Source of the DNA: CAVPGH01 sp046726955
GTDB lineage: Bacteria > Acidobacteriota > Vicinamibacteria > Fen-336
Reading direction: 5' to 3'
DNA length: 8,224 nucleotides
Assembly (NCBI GenBank): GCA_046726955.1
Contig: JBKPBQ010000087.1
Span: 1 to 8,224, forward strand
This document shows positions 6,078 through 8,224 of this stretch, piece by piece. A program made the translations under genes and the position numbers. The first letter of the stretch is position 1. Every line of letters starts with the position of its first letter. The notes below the pieces were generated by a model. It did no database searches. It was not told the DNA's origin and worked only from the letters and a program-made list of their open reading frames with translations.

Positions 6078-7406
6078 GTGCTCGCCGCCCGCGCGCGCCT
6101 CGCTCCGTTCAACCTCGTCGCCACCGGCATCTTCCTCCTCGCCGTCATTCACACGTTCGTGGCCAAGCGCTTTCGCGCCCTCGCCGACGACCTCCAGGAG
6201 CGACGCGACGCGGAGATGAGAGCGGGGGGGCAGGAGCCCGAGCCAAGCGTCGCCTCGGGCATCCTTCACTTCTTCGGCGAGGTCGAGGTCATCTTCGGGC
6301 TCTGGGGGGCCGTCCTCGCCGCTGCCATCGGCTTCTTCCACGGCTGGGACACCGTCAAGCACTACCTGGAGGGGACGGTCAACTTCACGGAGCCGCTCTT
6401 CGTGGTCGTGATCATGGCGCTGGCCGCCACGCCGCCCGTCGTCCAGGTGGCGGAGCGTGCGCTCGGGTTCCTGGCCGGCCTCGGCAAGGGCAGGCCGGTC
6501 GCCTGGTGGGCGGTCCTCCTCACCGTGGGTCCCCTGCTCGGGTCCTTCATCACCGAGCCGGCGGCGATGACGATCTGCGCGCTCCTGCTGTCGCGCCAGT
6601 TCTACTCCTGCCGGCCTTCCGTGCGCCTCGCCTACGCGACGCTGGGGCTGCTCTTCGTGAACGTCTCGGTCGGCGGGACGCTCACCCATTTCGCGGCGCC
6701 CCCCGTGCTGATGGTGGCCCGGCCCTGGGGCTGGGACACGCCTTTCATGCTGCGGAGCTTCGGGGCCAACGCGGTGGCTGGCATCGTGCTGTCGACACTC
6801 CTCGCGTTCCTCGCCTTCCGCCGGGAGCTGCTCTCGCTCCGGCCACGAGGAGAGCCGACGGCGCCGCCGCGCCCGATCCCCGCCTGGATCGTGGCCGCGA
6901 ACCTCGCCTTCATGGCGTTCGTGGTCTACCACTCGCACTATCCCGCGATGTTCGTCGCGGCCTTCCTCTTCTTCCTGGGGTTCGCGCAGGCCACGGTCGT
7001 GCACCAGGGTGCGATCGACCTCAAGCCGCCCCTCCTCGTAGGCTTCTTCCTCGCCGGCCTCGTGGTCCACGGCGGACTGCAGGGTTGGTGGATCGCCCCC
7101 GTGCTCGAGCGGCTCCGCGAGGGCACGCTCTTCGCGGGAGCGATGCTGCTCACCGCCTTCAACGACAACGCCCTCATCACCTTCCTCGCGACGCTCGTCC
7201 CCGGCCTCGCGGACTCCGCCAAGCACGCGGTGGTGGCGGGAGCGGTCGCGGGCGGCGGCCTCACGGTGATCGCGAACGCCCCGAACCCGGCCGGCCAGGC
7301 CATCCTCAACCGCCACTTCGAGGATGGCATCGCCCCGCTGGGCCTCCTGCTCGGGGCCCTCGTGCCGACGCTCGTGCTGTTCGCCGTCTTCCGTCTCGCG
7401 GGCTAG
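6078..7406 (+). CDS. Putative Na+/H+ antiporter (PF07399-like), polytopic membrane protein
   Basis: From GTG 6078 the product is 442 residues of inner-membrane transporter, likely exchanging Na+ for H+; ion specificity is by family name only. Hydrophobic segments begin with NLVATGIFLLAVIHTF (12-27) and recur to the C-terminus. Signature stretches are HFFGEVEVIFGLW (64-76), GSFITEPAAMTI (155-166), GGTLTHFAAPPVLMVA (199-214), TAFNDNALIT (359-368) and GGGLTVIANAPNPAG (392-406). The third and fifth resemble each other, as expected for the two re-entrant loops of an inverted-repeat transporter of the ion-transporter superfamily. The start is uncertain: the frame is open further upstream and residues just before GTG 6078 (LDQYPAAPAASLLE) look like coding sequence, but only CTG or ATC codons are available between there and the preceding stop at 6016-6018. 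No good ribosome site precedes the GTG. It follows the response regulator and may be cotranscribed with it. Confidence 0.85.
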   Translation: MLAARARLAPFNLVATGIFLLAVIHTFVAKRFRALADDLQERRDAEMRAGGQEPEPSVASGILHFFGEVEVIFGLWGAVLAAAIGFFHGWDTVKHYLEGTVNFTEPLFVVVIMALAATPPVVQVAERALGFLAGLGKGRPVAWWAVLLTVGPLLGSFITEPAAMTICALLLSRQFYSCRPSVRLAYATLGLLFVNVSVGGTLTHFAAPPVLMVARPWGWDTPFMLRSFGANAVAGIVLSTLLAFLAFRRELLSLRPRGEPTAPPRPIPAWIVAANLAFMAFVVYHSHYPAMFVAAFLFFLGFAQATVVHQGAIDLKPPLLVGFFLAGLVVHGGLQGWWIAPVLERLREGTLFAGAMLLTAFNDNALITFLATLVPGLADSAKHAVVAGAVAGGGLTVIANAPNPAGQAILNRHFEDGIAPLGLLLGALVPTLVLFAVFRLAG

Positions 7407-8209
7407 TAGACCTCGGGAATCCACCGCCGCTTCTTCATCGGCGTCTCGTCGTCGTAGGCGCGCTTCTTCGAGCGCCCCACCGGCTTCACCTTCTCGCGCT
7501 TCACGCGCTCATACGGGATCTGCTTCAGGAAGTGCGCGATGAGGTTGAGCCGGGCGCGCTTCTTGTCGTCCGAGCGGACGATGTGCCAGGGGGCGACCTT
7601 CGTGTCGGTGGCCGCGAGCATCATGTCCCGCGCCTTCGAGTAGTCGTACCAGCGCCGCCGCGACTCGAGGTCGGTGGGGCTCAGCTTCCACTGGCGCACG
7701 GGATCGTCGATGCGGGCCTGGAATCGCCGCTTCTGCTCGCCGGGAGACACCTCCAGCCAGTACTTCAGCAGCCGGATCCCGCTCGCCACGATCTGCTTCT
7801 CCCAGGCCGGGCACACCTCCAGGAAGCGGTCGTGCTGCTCCTTCGTGCAGAAGCCAAGGACGTACTCGACGCCGGCGCGGTTGTACCAGCTCCGGTCGAA
7901 GATCACGATCTCGCCCGCCGCCGGGAAGTGGTTGAAGTAGCGCTGCACGTACATCTGCGTCTTCTCGCGGTCGGAGGGGGCGGGCAGCGCCACCGCCCGG
8001 AAGACGCGCGGGCTCACGCGCTCGGTGAGGGCCTTGATCGTCCCTCCCTTGCCCGCGGCGTCGCGGCCCTCGAAGACGACGATGATCCGCTCTCCCGCGG
8101 CCTTCACCCACTCCTGGAGGTGGCACAGCCGGGCCTGGAGGTGCCGCAGCTCGGCCTCGTACGCCCTGGTCTTCATCGGCGCCTTGCCGTTCAGCTCCGC
8201 CCCGGTCAT
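7403..8209 (-). CDS. ppk2: Polyphosphate kinase 2 (PPK2 family)
   Basis: The 268-residue protein transfers phosphate between polyphosphate and nucleotides, usually making nucleoside triphosphates from diphosphates at the cost of polyphosphate; it is cytoplasmic. Single-domain length and motifs fit the class I group: Walker A FEGRDAAGKGGTIK (46-59, with K54), the conserved ALPAPSDREKTQ (74-85), Walker B/lid FDRSWYNRAGVEYVLGFC (104-121, D105 and R106 catalytic), and the typical C-terminal tail ending in RWIPEVY. The lysine/arginine-rich lid and tail suit polyanion binding. ATG 8209 is preceded by AAGGA 4 nt upstream, supporting this start; ATG 8176 (MKTRAYEAEL) matches where many relatives begin and is the alternative. 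The frame remains open to the right edge, so a longer protein cannot be excluded. The gene is convergent with the antiporter and overlaps it by four bases, leaving no space for a separate terminator. Confidence 0.95.
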   Translation of the reverse strand: MTGAELNGKAPMKTRAYEAELRHLQARLCHLQEWVKAAGERIIVVFEGRDAAGKGGTIKALTERVSPRVFRAVALPAPSDREKTQMYVQRYFNHFPAAGEIVIFDRSWYNRAGVEYVLGFCTKEQHDRFLEVCPAWEKQIVASGIRLLKYWLEVSPGEQKRRFQARIDDPVRQWKLSPTDLESRRRWYDYSKARDMMLAATDTKVAPWHIVRSDDKKRARLNLIAHFLKQIPYERVKREKVKPVGRSKKRAYDDETPMKKRRWIPEVY

Positions 8210-8224
8210 CTCGTCCTTCTCGGC

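Noticed and set aside
6224..6230. Run of seven G as a phase-variation tract in the antiporter
   Set aside because: Frame is intact across it, it lies in a hydrophilic loop and a single G7 is unremarkable in DNA this GC-rich.
5946..7424. A 492-codon minus-strand frame opposite the antiporter
   Set aside because: Highly charged E/R/G repeats without domains, complementary to a convincing membrane protein.
1..8209. Functional phosphate link between the OprP-like porin and ppk2
   Set aside because: They lie at opposite ends of the window in separate transcription units, and phosphate specificity of the porin cannot be read from sequence.

Overview
The window is GC-rich and gene-dense. Double-membrane proteins (two outer-membrane beta-barrels with signal peptides) mark it as a Gram-negative bacterium. 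The DUF3011 domain, the 'conserved N-terminal module + TolB-like + TPR' regulator and the PF07399-type antiporter are all common in Acidobacteriota and other GC-rich soil or sediment lineages. My best guess is Acidobacteriota or a neighbouring phylum, but this rests on gene content only and is not certain.

Left block, minus strand, 1-2611: reading 5' to 3' on that strand there are two tandem paralogous small cytoplasmic proteins (80 and 81 residues). They are followed by a 222-residue outer-membrane beta-barrel protein and then a large porin-like protein carrying an N-terminal DUF3011 domain, which runs off the left edge. The last three genes are tightly packed (38-nt and 2-nt gaps) and look like one operon. 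Each small paralog is preceded by a near-identical 31-bp element (15 identical bases, 8 variable, 8 identical) that reads as a duplicated promoter.

Centre, plus strand, 2890-7406: a soluble PAS/HisKA_2-type histidine kinase is followed with no gap by a 672-residue response regulator. The regulator's output part is a conserved module of unknown function, a degenerate TolB-like domain and TPR repeats, with no recognisable classical DNA-binding output domain. Next comes a polytopic putative Na+/H+ antiporter (PF07399-like) whose start codon is uncertain.

Right edge, minus strand, 7403-8209: a polyphosphate kinase 2 that is convergent with the antiporter and overlaps it by the 4-base palindrome CTAG, so both genes use it for their stop codons.

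The two-component pair is transcribed away from the small-protein/outer-membrane block across a 278-bp intergenic region, so it could regulate that block, but nothing in the sequence proves this. I found no tRNA, rRNA, IS element, CRISPR array or phage gene. The most unusual signals are the duplicated small-gene-plus-promoter unit, the DUF3011-porin fusion and the REC-module-TolB-TPR regulator.
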